Assembly: GCA_030610915.1 (NCBI GenBank)
Contig: JAUWQS010000164.1
Coordinates: forward strand, 1-5,035
DNA from: Pseudomonadota bacterium
GTDB lineage: Bacteria; Desulfobacterota; Syntrophia; Syntrophales; JADFWA01
Direction: 5' to 3'
Length of the DNA: 5,035 nucleotides
Translations under genes and position numbers: made by a program
Shown here: piece after piece, positions 1 to 5,029 of the stretch
Numbering within the stretch: the stretch's first letter is position 1
Layout: every line of letters begins with the position of its first letter
The notes under the pieces: model-generated
Databases searched by the model: none
What the model was told of the DNA's origin: nothing
Seen by the model: only the letters and a program-made list of their open reading frames with translations

Positions 1-41
1 TAAGGTGGACCCACTTGTCAAGACAATTTTTAGAGATATTT

Positions 42-56
42 AAGTTACACTTTGGG
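42..56 (+). repeat. Subterminal inverted repeat of the IS, orfB side
   Basis: AAGTTACACTTTGGG here is the inverted counterpart of AAGTTACACTTGGG on the minus strand at 1246-1259, differing by one extra T. It lies about 36 bases in from the left tip and contains the orfB stop codon. It may be part of the transposase-binding region. Confidence 0.6.
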
Positions 57-1013
57 GTCTGAAGTTACTTGTTTCGGAAGAGAGAGATGTGGGCATCGTT
101 CTCTTCCCCCTTCACCTGATCTTTGAAAATAGACCTCCGCGGGAGTCATATAATTGAGAGACTGGTGGGGTCTCTCATGGTTGTAGAAATTGAAGTAATA
201 ATCAATCCCCCGTCGTCCTTCAGAGACACATTGATAATCCCTGATGTAGATCTCTTCATACTTGAGAGAGCGCCATAGTCGTTCGGTAAAGATGTTGTCC
301 ATACACCGTCCCCGACCGTCCATACTGATGTTGATCATCTTTCCTTTGAGCATGTCAGTGAAGGCGGAGCTGGTAAACTGGGCGCCCTGGTCGGTATTGA
401 AGATTCCGGGGGTGCTGGCCACAAAAGCCTTCTCCAGTGCCGCCAGGCAGAAACCAGTCTCCATCGTGATCGAGGTCTCCCAGGCGAGGACATACCGGCT
501 GAACCAGTCCATGATCGCCACCAAGTAGAGCCAGCCGCGGTGAAGCCGGATGTAAGTGATATCCGCCGCCCAAACCTGATCCGGTTGCGTTATAATTAAT
601 CCTCGGAGCAGATAGGGGTAAATGGGATGATCTGCACCGGGCCGGCTCAGATGAGGCTTCGGATAGATCGCCTCCAGGCCCATCTTCCGCATCAGTCTCT
701 GCACGTGTTTCCGGTTCACCGGACAATCTTTCCTTCTCAGGTGAGCCGCCATCTTCCTGGAACCGTAGAATGGCGTCTGAGTATATTGCTCGTCGATCAT
801 GCGCATGAGCAGCAGATCGTACTCATCCACCACCGGTTTATAGTAGATGCTGGAGCGGGAGATGCCCAGAAGCTCCGCCTGATGGCTGATGGAAATCTCT
901 ATATTCGTATTGTCAATGAGCGATACTTTATCCCTATGGGGTAAGTCCAGATTTTTTTTTAAGCCAATCCAAGTCAACCTTCTGCTGACCGATCTGGCGG
1001 TAAAGCTCGGCAA
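45..1013 (-). CDS. IS3-family transposase OrfB (DDE integrase catalytic subunit)
   Basis: This is the catalytic part of the IS transposase, which cuts and joins the element ends. In this frame the integrase core (rve) domain shows the DDE triad as D151 (in AADITYI), D208 (in FNTDQGAQF) and E244 (in DNIFTERLWRSLKYEE), with exactly 35 residues between D208 and E244 as expected for IS3 transposases. An HTH_21-like region with SHQAELLGISRSSIYY (43-58) and YGSRKM (83-88) precedes it, and YNHERPHQSLNYMTPAEVYF closes the domain. The first ATG of the frame, at 1013, lies deep inside orfA, and its first 16 or so residues look like out-of-frame orfA. The real product probably enters this frame at the A-run at 952-960 by -1 frameshift, giving an OrfAB fusion over 45-1224. 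The stop codon at 45-47 lies within the subterminal inverted repeat. The core appears intact. Confidence 0.93.
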   Translation of the reverse strand: MPSFTARSVSRRLTWIGLKKNLDLPHRDKVSLIDNTNIEISISHQAELLGISRSSIYYKPVVDEYDLLLMRMIDEQYTQTPFYGSRKMAAHLRRKDCPVNRKHVQRLMRKMGLEAIYPKPHLSRPGADHPIYPYLLRGLIITQPDQVWAADITYIRLHRGWLYLVAIMDWFSRYVLAWETSITMETGFCLAALEKAFVASTPGIFNTDQGAQFTSSAFTDMLKGKMINISMDGRGRCMDNIFTERLWRSLKYEEIYIRDYQCVSEGRRGIDYYFNFYNHERPHQSLNYMTPAEVYFQRSGEGGRERCPHLSLPKQVTSDPKV

Positions 1014-1224
1014 TCAGTGTCTCGTTGTCCTGTTCTTTTCCTTTTCGCCTGTCGCTGAACAGATCCAACAGACCCTTCAGGACAACCGCTTTCCAGTTCC
1101 GAATCTGGCCCGGATGTACCTGATACAGGCTTGCTAGTTCGGCGGATGTCTTTTGCTCTTTGATCGCCTCCAAGGCAACCTTGGCCTTAAATGAAGGCGG
1201 ATAACTCTTGCGCATTCGTTCCAC
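934..1224 (-). CDS. IS3-family transposase OrfA (helix-turn-helix DNA-binding subunit)
   Basis: This 96-residue protein is the first frame of the insertion sequence. The segment from YPPSFKAKVALEAI (8-21) through SAELASLYQVHPGQIRNWK (27-45) is the HTH_Tnp_1 DNA-binding fold that recognises the IS ends. The C-terminal part (ELYRQIGQQKVDLDWLKKK) is the leucine-zipper-like helix used for multimerisation. I chose the GTG start at 1224 because AGGAGG lies five bases upstream (1230-1235). The next in-frame ATG, at 1215, would sit too far from that ribosome site. OrfA overlaps orfB and ends in a stop at 934-936, just past the slippery A-run. In this family OrfA alone usually regulates transposition, while the frameshifted OrfAB is the active transposase. 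Confidence 0.9.
   Translation of the reverse strand: MERMRKSYPPSFKAKVALEAIKEQKTSAELASLYQVHPGQIRNWKAVVLKGLLDLFSDRRKGKEQDNETLIAELYRQIGQQKVDLDWLKKKSGLTP
952..960 (-). other. Probable -1 programmed frameshift site joining orfA and orfB
   Basis: A run of nine A on the minus strand occurs where orfA reads LKKKSGLTP-stop and the -1 frame reads LKKNLDLPHRDK. Slipping back one base on this run gives a fusion such as WLKKKNLDLPHRDK, which continues into the full integrase domain. IS3-family elements classically make their transposase by -1 slippage on A-rich heptamers. The slip itself is inferred from the sequence. Confidence 0.75.
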
Positions 1225-2239
1225 TTGGACCTCCTCTTTTGGTATCCCAAGTGTAACTTATCACACTGTCCAAATTTCGGGGTCCACTATAGTCCGCCCA
1301 GTCGAATGTTTCCCGCGCGCTTCCCCAGGAATGGAATCGTGCGTAGCGATCAAACTCAGCACGCTTAAACCACAGGAAAAGATATTCGGGTAAAAGAACG
1401 GTCTTGTCAGCGACCCCAAACACACAGTACGTACTCGATACAATGCAGTCTGAATCTTCCAATATGGCAATGGAAAGTTTGTCCCCGTTGCGTGAAGTGA
1501 CGGTGACATAGCCAAACTGGCGGGGATGGATCAACTTATAGCTGGCCAGATTAAGTTTGTCCTTGTCGGACTTTGAGGGCATGAATTTCTTTTCAACGCT
1601 GATAGCTCGCAGATTGTCATTCTTCAAATCCCCGTTTCGTTCATCTGACTGGTAGATATAATCACCAAGCAATTTATGAGGTTCGGAGTTCTTTAACGCC
1701 TCTAAAAACGAGTCGCAAATTAGTTGCAGATCGCTGAGACTCTTTTCATAAGCCTGCTGGTTCTTTTGCAAAGCCTTGTACAAAGCCACATATTCCCGCT
1801 GCTCGTCGATGTCGGGGATAGGCAGCCTTACCTCGCACATATCTGCCCAATCAAAAGTTTCTCGTGCACTTCCCCAGGAATGGAACCGCGTGTAGCGATC
1901 AAACTCTGGGCGCTGAAACCAGAGGAAGAGGAATTCTGGCAACAAAATACTTTCGTCATTAACTTCAAAAACACAATAAGTGTTTGATACGATACATGGC
2001 TCGTTTTCACAAATCGCAATCGATATTTTATCACCATTTCTTGATGTGACTGTGACATACCCAAATTGGCGTTTATCAATTATTTTATAGTGATCAATGC
2101 TAACGCCATCCATATTGGCTTTTGAGTCAATGAACTTTTTCTGAATAGAGATACCTTGAAGAAATGTTTCCTTCAGGCTCTTATTCCTCGCATCAACCAG
2201 TTGGATATAGTCTCCAAGGCGTTTGTAATCAGATTTCAT
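1187..2239 (-). CDS. hsdS: Type I restriction-modification specificity subunit HsdS, 3' end disrupted by IS
   Basis: HsdS sets the DNA target of a Type I enzyme through two target-recognition domains (TRDs) separated by conserved helices. Here TRD1 (about residues 6-134) is followed by IPDIDEQREYVALYKALQKN and the coiled-coil spacer (about 141-183), then TRD2 (189-317). The two TRDs align without gaps at an offset of 183 residues and share about 66% identity, including RQFGYVTVTSRNGDK and RFHSWGSARETFDWAD. The hsdS-derived sequence ends at about Y317 (1289-1291). The last 33 residues (SGPRN onward) come from the IS, and the frame stops at 1187. By comparison with the first half, about 50 C-terminal residues, namely the second conserved helix, are missing. 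The ATG at 2239 overlaps the hsdM end by 11 bp, with AAAGGA seven bases upstream, indicating translational coupling. The product may be inactive; it can equally be treated as a pseudogene. Confidence 0.93.
   Translation of the reverse strand: MKSDYKRLGDYIQLVDARNKSLKETFLQGISIQKKFIDSKANMDGVSIDHYKIIDKRQFGYVTVTSRNGDKISIAICENEPCIVSNTYCVFEVNDESILLPEFLFLWFQRPEFDRYTRFHSWGSARETFDWADMCEVRLPIPDIDEQREYVALYKALQKNQQAYEKSLSDLQLICDSFLEALKNSEPHKLLGDYIYQSDERNGDLKNDNLRAISVEKKFMPSKSDKDKLNLASYKLIHPRQFGYVTVTSRNGDKLSIAILEDSDCIVSSTYCVFGVADKTVLLPEYLFLWFKRAEFDRYARFHSWGSARETFDWADYSGPRNLDSVISYTWDTKRGGPSGTNAQELSAFI
1230..1235 (-). promoter_or_regulatory. Shine-Dalgarno of orfA
   Basis: AGGAGG is followed by five bases (TCCAA) and then GTG at 1224. 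This decides for the GTG start over the downstream ATG at 1215. Confidence 0.75.
1246..1259 (-). repeat. Subterminal inverted repeat of the IS, orfA side
   Basis: AAGTTACACTTGGG on the minus strand matches the copy at 42-56 apart from one T. It lies about 27 bases in from the right tip and just upstream of the orfA ribosome site, so binding here could also affect orfA transcription (inference). Confidence 0.6.
1291..1675 (-). repeat. hsdS internal direct repeat, copy 2 (TRD2)
   Basis: This encodes HsdS residues 189-317 and matches copy 1 without net gaps at the protein level. The IS insertion falls at the very end of this copy, so the spacer helix that follows copy 1 is missing after copy 2. 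Confidence 0.85.
1840..2224 (-). repeat. hsdS internal direct repeat, copy 1 (TRD1)
   Basis: This encodes HsdS residues 6-134. It is repeated in the same orientation 549 bases further on, at 1291-1675. The best conserved DNA is CTTCCCCAGGAATGGAA and GTAGCGATCAAACTC (plus strand), present in both copies. About 85 of 129 encoded residues are identical. Confidence 0.85.
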
Positions 2240-3800
2240 AGCCCAGTCCTTTGAATGCCTTCTTCAGCTCCGACTGGGACTCGGCCTCCTCGGCGAGAAT
2301 GGCCTTGAAGGTCTGCTGGATGCGCTTCATCTCCTTGTCGAAATCTATCCCGCTGTCGCGATCAACAAACTCGATATACTTGCTGGGCACGAGCGAGAAG
2401 TTGTTGGCCTTGATTTCTTCCTCAGTGGCAGCGTAGCAATACTCCGGGATGTTCTTATATCTCTTGTCGCAATCAATCTGCTGCCAGTTGTGGAAGTTGG
2501 CGGCAATGGCGCCGACGTCTTCTGGCGTAATGTGCACAAACATCTTTTCATATTCCGAACCCCAACGCCGGAGATCAACAAAGAGAATTTCGCCGTTTCT
2601 GTCGCGATACTCCTTGGTGACGCCATTCAGCCTGGCCGTCCGCTTTTTTTTGTTCTTATTGAGAATCCAGAGCGTTACGCTGATATCGGTGGTGTAGAAC
2701 ATGTTTCGTGGCAGGACGATGATGGCCTCGACCAAGTCATTCTCGATCATCTTGCGCCGGATTTTGTATTCCTCCCCCCCACCGGACAATGCGCCGTTCG
2801 CCAGAATGAACCCCGCCACGCCATTGTCGGACAGCTTGGAGACCATGTGCAGAATCCAGCCGTAATTTGCATTGCTTGCTGGAGGCACATCGTAACCGGC
2901 CCAGCGGGCATCGTTGGTTAATTCATCAGCCGCCCGCCAATCTTTCAAGTTGAAGGGCGGATTGGCCATGATGTAATCGGCTTTGAGGTCTGGATGCTGG
3001 TCGCGTGAGAATGTATCGGCGGCCACTTCACCCAGATTCCCGGAAATTCCCCGAATTGCCAGGTTCATTTTCGCCAGCTTGTAGGTGGTGGCAGTGTATT
3101 CCTGCCCGTAAATGGAGATGTTCTTGGTATTGCCCTGATGAGACTGAACAAACTTCATGGACTGGACAAACATCCCGCCCGATCCGCAACACGGGTCGTA
3201 GATGATGCCTATATACGGTTCAATCATTTCCGCAATCAGATTGACGATGCTCTTTGGCGTATAGAACTCGCCTTTCCCTTTGCCCTCCTTGATTGCGAAC
3301 TTCCGCAGGAAATACTCATAGATACGACCAATGATATCCTGCTCTTTGTCCTTGAGCGTATGGATGTTGTTGATGGTGTCGAGCAATGCCGCCAGCTTAC
3401 TGACATCGAGATTCAGGCGGGAAAAGTAATTGTCCGGCAAAGCGCCTTGAAGGGCCTTATTGGTTTTCTCAGCAGTATGCAGGGCGGTATCAATCTTTAC
3501 TGCGATGTCATTCTGTTTCGCATTCTTGACGAGATAACTCCAGCGAGACCCTTCCGGCAGGAAAAAGACATTCTTCATAGTGTAGAATTCCACCATGTCG
3601 ATGTACTTTCCTTTTCCTTCTTCTATTAGCTCCGCCCTGCGATGTTCAAAGCGGTCGCTGGCGAATTTGAGAAAGATCAGCGCCAGAACGACATGTTTGT
3701 ATTCAGAAGACTCGACGCTGCCCCGCAATTTGTCAGCGGAATCCCAGAGGGTTTCCTCTATGCTCTTCGAGTTCTTCTTACCAGTTTGTTTTTTCGCCAT
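2229..3800 (-). CDS. hsdM: Type I restriction-modification DNA methyltransferase subunit HsdM
   Basis: HsdM transfers a methyl group from S-adenosylmethionine to N6 of adenine within the target chosen by HsdS, usually as an M2S1 complex; with HsdR the complex also restricts unmodified DNA. The 523-residue length is normal for the family. The N-terminal HsdM domain covers about 10-150 (ETLWDSADKLRGSVESSEYK, VLALIFLKFASDRFE). The methyltransferase core follows: GEFYTP at 177-182 (motif X), DPCCGSGGMF at 202-211 (motif I, SAM binding) and NPPF at 280-283 (catalytic motif IV). The C-terminal part (NNFSLVPSKYIEF) is typical. All key motifs look intact. The ATG at 3800 is preceded by AGGAAAGG at a spacing of six bases. 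Its end overlaps the hsdS start, so the two form one operon. Methylation may still depend on the damaged HsdS. Confidence 0.97.
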   Translation of the reverse strand: MAKKQTGKKNSKSIEETLWDSADKLRGSVESSEYKHVVLALIFLKFASDRFEHRRAELIEEGKGKYIDMVEFYTMKNVFFLPEGSRWSYLVKNAKQNDIAVKIDTALHTAEKTNKALQGALPDNYFSRLNLDVSKLAALLDTINNIHTLKDKEQDIIGRIYEYFLRKFAIKEGKGKGEFYTPKSIVNLIAEMIEPYIGIIYDPCCGSGGMFVQSMKFVQSHQGNTKNISIYGQEYTATTYKLAKMNLAIRGISGNLGEVAADTFSRDQHPDLKADYIMANPPFNLKDWRAADELTNDARWAGYDVPPASNANYGWILHMVSKLSDNGVAGFILANGALSGGGEEYKIRRKMIENDLVEAIIVLPRNMFYTTDISVTLWILNKNKKKRTARLNGVTKEYRDRNGEILFVDLRRWGSEYEKMFVHITPEDVGAIAANFHNWQQIDCDKRYKNIPEYCYAATEEEIKANNFSLVPSKYIEFVDRDSGIDFDKEMKRIQQTFKAILAEEAESQSELKKAFKGLGYEI

Positions 3801-3929
3801 GATCTGCCTTTCCTGATTGAGTATGAGTCCCCTGCCTTCGCATCGGTATCTTGAGAGCTAACGTTGAACCAACCTGCAGCGGGGTTGTTCCCGCTGTCAG
3901 CGTTTAGTGACTGGTTATATTTATTTCAG
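3801..3929 (-). other. Intergenic segment between the DUF4238 gene and hsdM
   Basis: This 129-bp gap should contain the hsdMS promoter unless the genes are transcribed from further upstream. I see the hsdM ribosome site (AGGAAAGG) next to 3800 and the stem-loop described separately at 3856-3909. I cannot point to convincing -35 and -10 boxes; CATACT (minus strand) is a weak -10 candidate with no good partner. Confidence 0.5.
3856..3909 (-). repeat. Imperfect two-part stem-loop resembling an integron attC site
   Basis: An outer stem pairs AACGTTGA (3860-3867) with TCAGCGTT (3897-3904), with one T-G wobble. It extends by CT/AG (3858-3859 with 3906-3907) around an extrahelical T at 3905. A 7-bp inner stem pairs CAGCGGG (3877-3883) with CCCGCTG (3890-3896) around a six-base loop. 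On the minus strand the right boundary reads AACGTTAGCT, close to the attC core GTTRRRY, and the structure begins about 20 bases after the DUF4238 stop, where a cassette recombination site would be. The left boundary (ACTAAAC) fits RYYYAAC with one mismatch. It is also compatible with an ordinary transcript hairpin; no U-tract follows it. Confidence 0.4.
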
Positions 3930-4685
3930 TCATTTTGGACATTTAGATAAATCTCGTGCGAAATAATATTCCTTAGCCCCCGCAATAGAGCAAGCATTGA
4001 TGGTTGCTATCTCAGATTCACCGATCTCATCATTATCGCTCTGTGAGAAGAAACATAGATTGGGTGTTAGAGGTAGCATTCTAGAGTTTGGTGATTGGTC
4101 TGGAACAATAAATTCACCTTTGACATTTTTCAATATTCCCCACTGCGCATTCTCCATTTGCTCTCTTACAGCAAAGAGATTTGATTGGATACTATTACCA
4201 GTAAGACTTCTCCCTGGGATAGTTAAGTCTGGTCGGATGGCTGTGATGCCATGCTTTTCTAATTCTTCTTGTTCATCTTGTGTAAACTTAACTGCAACAT
4301 CAATCGCGTCTAATATCTGATGATCTTGGACTGGTTGATCCTTCCAATGTGCGCGAATATTCCATAACGCGAACATATCTGTGACTATGGCTTGCTGGTT
4401 GGGGTTTAAATTGATTGTAGGGTTAGAAATAACCTCATCTGCAAGTGTTTTGTACTTATCTTCAATCTCTTTCATAAAGACATGTTCTGCTCTTTGATCC
4501 CATGCTCTTTTAGCACAAAATATTTTAGCATCAGGCTTAGCCGAGATTATCTCAAGTTGAGCCAAGTTAAATAGTTGTACTCTGCCGTCATTACCAATGA
4601 ATCGTTTGATGCAGCTAGCCGGAAAGCAGTGTTGATTTACAGTTAATTGATGAGGATTTCCTTTTTGTGTTTTTTCGTAATCCAT
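3930..4685 (-). CDS. DUF4238 domain-containing protein
   Basis: I recognise this 251-residue protein as DUF4238-like, a family of unknown biochemical function; the assignment is by pattern, not by search. Family-like elements appear in order: the N-terminal HQLTVNQHCFPASCIKRF (12-29) followed by GRVQLFNL, the segment AKRAWDQRAEHVFMKEIEDKYKTL (58-81) where family members have an aromatic residue before an E-rich helix, WNIRAHW (108-114), WGILKN..GEFIVPDQ (182-197), LPLTPNLCFF (204-213), and a C-terminal NACSIAGAKEYYFARD (230-245). There is no signal peptide or membrane segment, so it is probably cytoplasmic. The ATG at 4685 lacks a clear Shine-Dalgarno sequence. The gene is visibly more AT-rich than hsdM, suggesting a separate origin. 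Its position next to an RM system makes a defence-related role conceivable but unshown. Confidence 0.8.
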   Translation of the reverse strand: MDYEKTQKGNPHQLTVNQHCFPASCIKRFIGNDGRVQLFNLAQLEIISAKPDAKIFCAKRAWDQRAEHVFMKEIEDKYKTLADEVISNPTINLNPNQQAIVTDMFALWNIRAHWKDQPVQDHQILDAIDVAVKFTQDEQEELEKHGITAIRPDLTIPGRSLTGNSIQSNLFAVREQMENAQWGILKNVKGEFIVPDQSPNSRMLPLTPNLCFFSQSDNDEIGESEIATINACSIAGAKEYYFARDLSKCPK

Positions 4686-4719
4686 AATGGATGCTCATTA
4701 GATTTAGATGAAAATATAA

Positions 4720-4738
4720 CGCCCAGGATGAGGAGCGC
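4720..4738 (+). repeat. 19-bp perfect inverted repeat, left arm
   Basis: CGCCCAGGATGAGGAGCGC is the exact reverse complement of 4808-4826, with 69 bases between the arms. On the minus strand this arm runs into GGGCGTTATAT, where GTTATAT differs from the integron core GTTRRRY at one position. It lies 35 bases upstream of the DUF4238 start. Confidence 0.9.
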
Positions 4739-4807
4739 GTTTTTTGCGACTGCTCAATCCGTTTGATGGCCTGAGCTGGGGAGTCTCCCAAAGTTACGTT
4801 AAAAGGA

Positions 4808-4826
4808 GCGCTCCTCATCCTGGGCG
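4808..4826 (-). repeat. 19-bp perfect inverted repeat, right arm
   Basis: GCGCTCCTCATCCTGGGCG (plus strand) is the partner of 4720-4738. It contains part of the self-complementary GGAGCGCTCC (4805-4814), and its last two bases are shared with the next hairpin (4825-4851). The 107-bp unit could be a small non-autonomous element, a REP-like palindrome pair or a long attC-type site; I cannot decide between these. Confidence 0.9.
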
Positions 4827-4851
4827 ATGGCGCCCCGAAGGGGGGCCATCG
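4825..4851 (-). repeat. GC-rich hairpin with UUCG-type loop
   Basis: CGATGGC (4825-4831) pairs with GCCATCG (4845-4851), then CCCC (4833-4836) with GGGG (4840-4843), with a single G-G mismatch between the two stems. Read on the minus strand the tip is CCCTTCGGGG, a C(UUCG)G tetraloop, which is unusually stable in RNA. No T-run follows on either strand, so it is not a standard intrinsic terminator. Confidence 0.7.
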
Positions 4852-4865
4852 GCCGAACTCACCTG

Positions 4866-4951
4866 CCGCCAACACTGCGGGGCACTGACCTTGAATAACC
4901 ACCTGCTTTGATGCGGGGCAGAGCCTTCCAGAAATCGCGCGCTGTTGGCGG
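4866..4951. repeat. 9-bp inverted repeat framing an 86-bp segment
   Basis: CCGCCAACA (4866-4874) is the reverse complement of TGTTGGCGG (4943-4951). Inside, pairing can continue for about three more base pairs after a two-base bulge. The enclosed DNA holds a 9-bp direct repeat, TGCGGGGCA, at 4876-4884 and 4912-4920. The right arm ends five bases before the inferred intron boundary. Confidence 0.6.
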
Positions 4952-4960
4952 TCAGGTTCC

Positions 4961-4993
4961 GGGTAGAAGCACCGGTTACCCGGCGCTCCCCCC
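4961..4993 (-). ncRNA. Group II intron domain VI with bulged branch-point adenosine
   Basis: A stem of 14 pairs is interrupted by a single unpaired A at 4964. The basal GGG/CCC pairs are 4991-4993 with 4961-4963. Above the bulge come G-T, G-C and G-T pairs, and then AGCGCCGG (4987-4980) pairs with CCGGTGCT (4975-4968) around a GTAA loop (one G-T wobble). A lone bulged A near the base, about eight bases from the 3' end, is the hallmark of the group II branch point. Confidence 0.8.
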
Positions 4994-4996
4994 ACA

Positions 4997-5029
4997 GACC
5001 CGTACGTGAAGATTTCCCTCATACGGTTC
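4997..5029 (-). ncRNA. Group II intron domain V-like hairpin
   Basis: Lower-stem pairs are G5029-C4997, A5028-T4998, C5026-G5000, C5025-G5001, G5024-C5002, T5023-A5003 and A5022-T5004. A two-base bulge (5005-5006) follows, then an upper stem from T5021-A5007 to G5017-C5011 and an AAA/GAAA loop. At 5027-4999, where the consensus has the G-U pair of the AGC triad, this copy has A opposite G. Confidence 0.75.

Larger units (their letters stand above)
5..1287 (-). mobile_element. IS3-family insertion sequence, inserted in hsdS
   Basis: A complete-looking insertion sequence of about 1.28 kb carries orfA and orfB in the typical IS3 arrangement. Its ends are inverted: GTGGACCC begins at 5 on the plus strand and GTGGACCCC begins at 1287 on the minus strand. 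A second, subterminal inverted pair (AAGTTACACTT, with or without an extra T, then GGG) sits at 42-56 and 1246-1259. The reading frame of hsdS runs straight into the right end, so the element lies inside that gene. The exact ends are uncertain: outside GTGGACC, both sides also share TA (positions 1-2 and 1291-1290), so the element could span 1-1291. I see no target-site duplication, but only four bases of left flank are present. The IS3 subgroup was not assigned. Confidence 0.9.

Noticed and set aside
355..726. A 123-codon minus-strand open frame inside orfB
   Set aside because: It overlaps the integrase core in another frame; the composition is that of a shadow frame.
1724..1987. Open frames antisense to the hsdS repeats (also at 1208-1393)
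   Set aside because: They arise as mirror images of the duplicated TRD coding DNA, which also explains their resemblance to each other.
1291..2224. A CRISPR-like or tandem non-coding repeat
   Set aside because: The two copies are 549 bases apart, in frame, and encode the two TRDs of HsdS; there are only two copies and no spacers.
3138..3629. A 163-codon plus-strand open frame inside hsdM
   Set aside because: It is antisense to a clear methyltransferase gene with intact motifs and has no family-like features of its own.
3801..3929. A sigma70 promoter for hsdMS
   Set aside because: TTGGTT and CATACT-like boxes exist but are not correctly paired or spaced; too weak to list as a feature.
4739..4746. 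T-run GTTTTTTG after the left arm of the 19-bp repeat, as an intrinsic terminator
   Set aside because: The hairpin that would precede the T-run does not form locally, since the pairing partner lies about 70 bases downstream of the run.
4876..4920. 9-bp direct repeat TGCGGGGCA as a target duplication or iteron
   Set aside because: Only two short copies exist, they do not flank an element, and the match does not extend; it could be chance.
4615..5022. A 135-codon minus-strand open frame overlapping the DUF4238 start
   Set aside because: It runs through the intron hairpins and inverted repeats, overlaps a better supported gene in another frame, and its translation has no recognisable domain.
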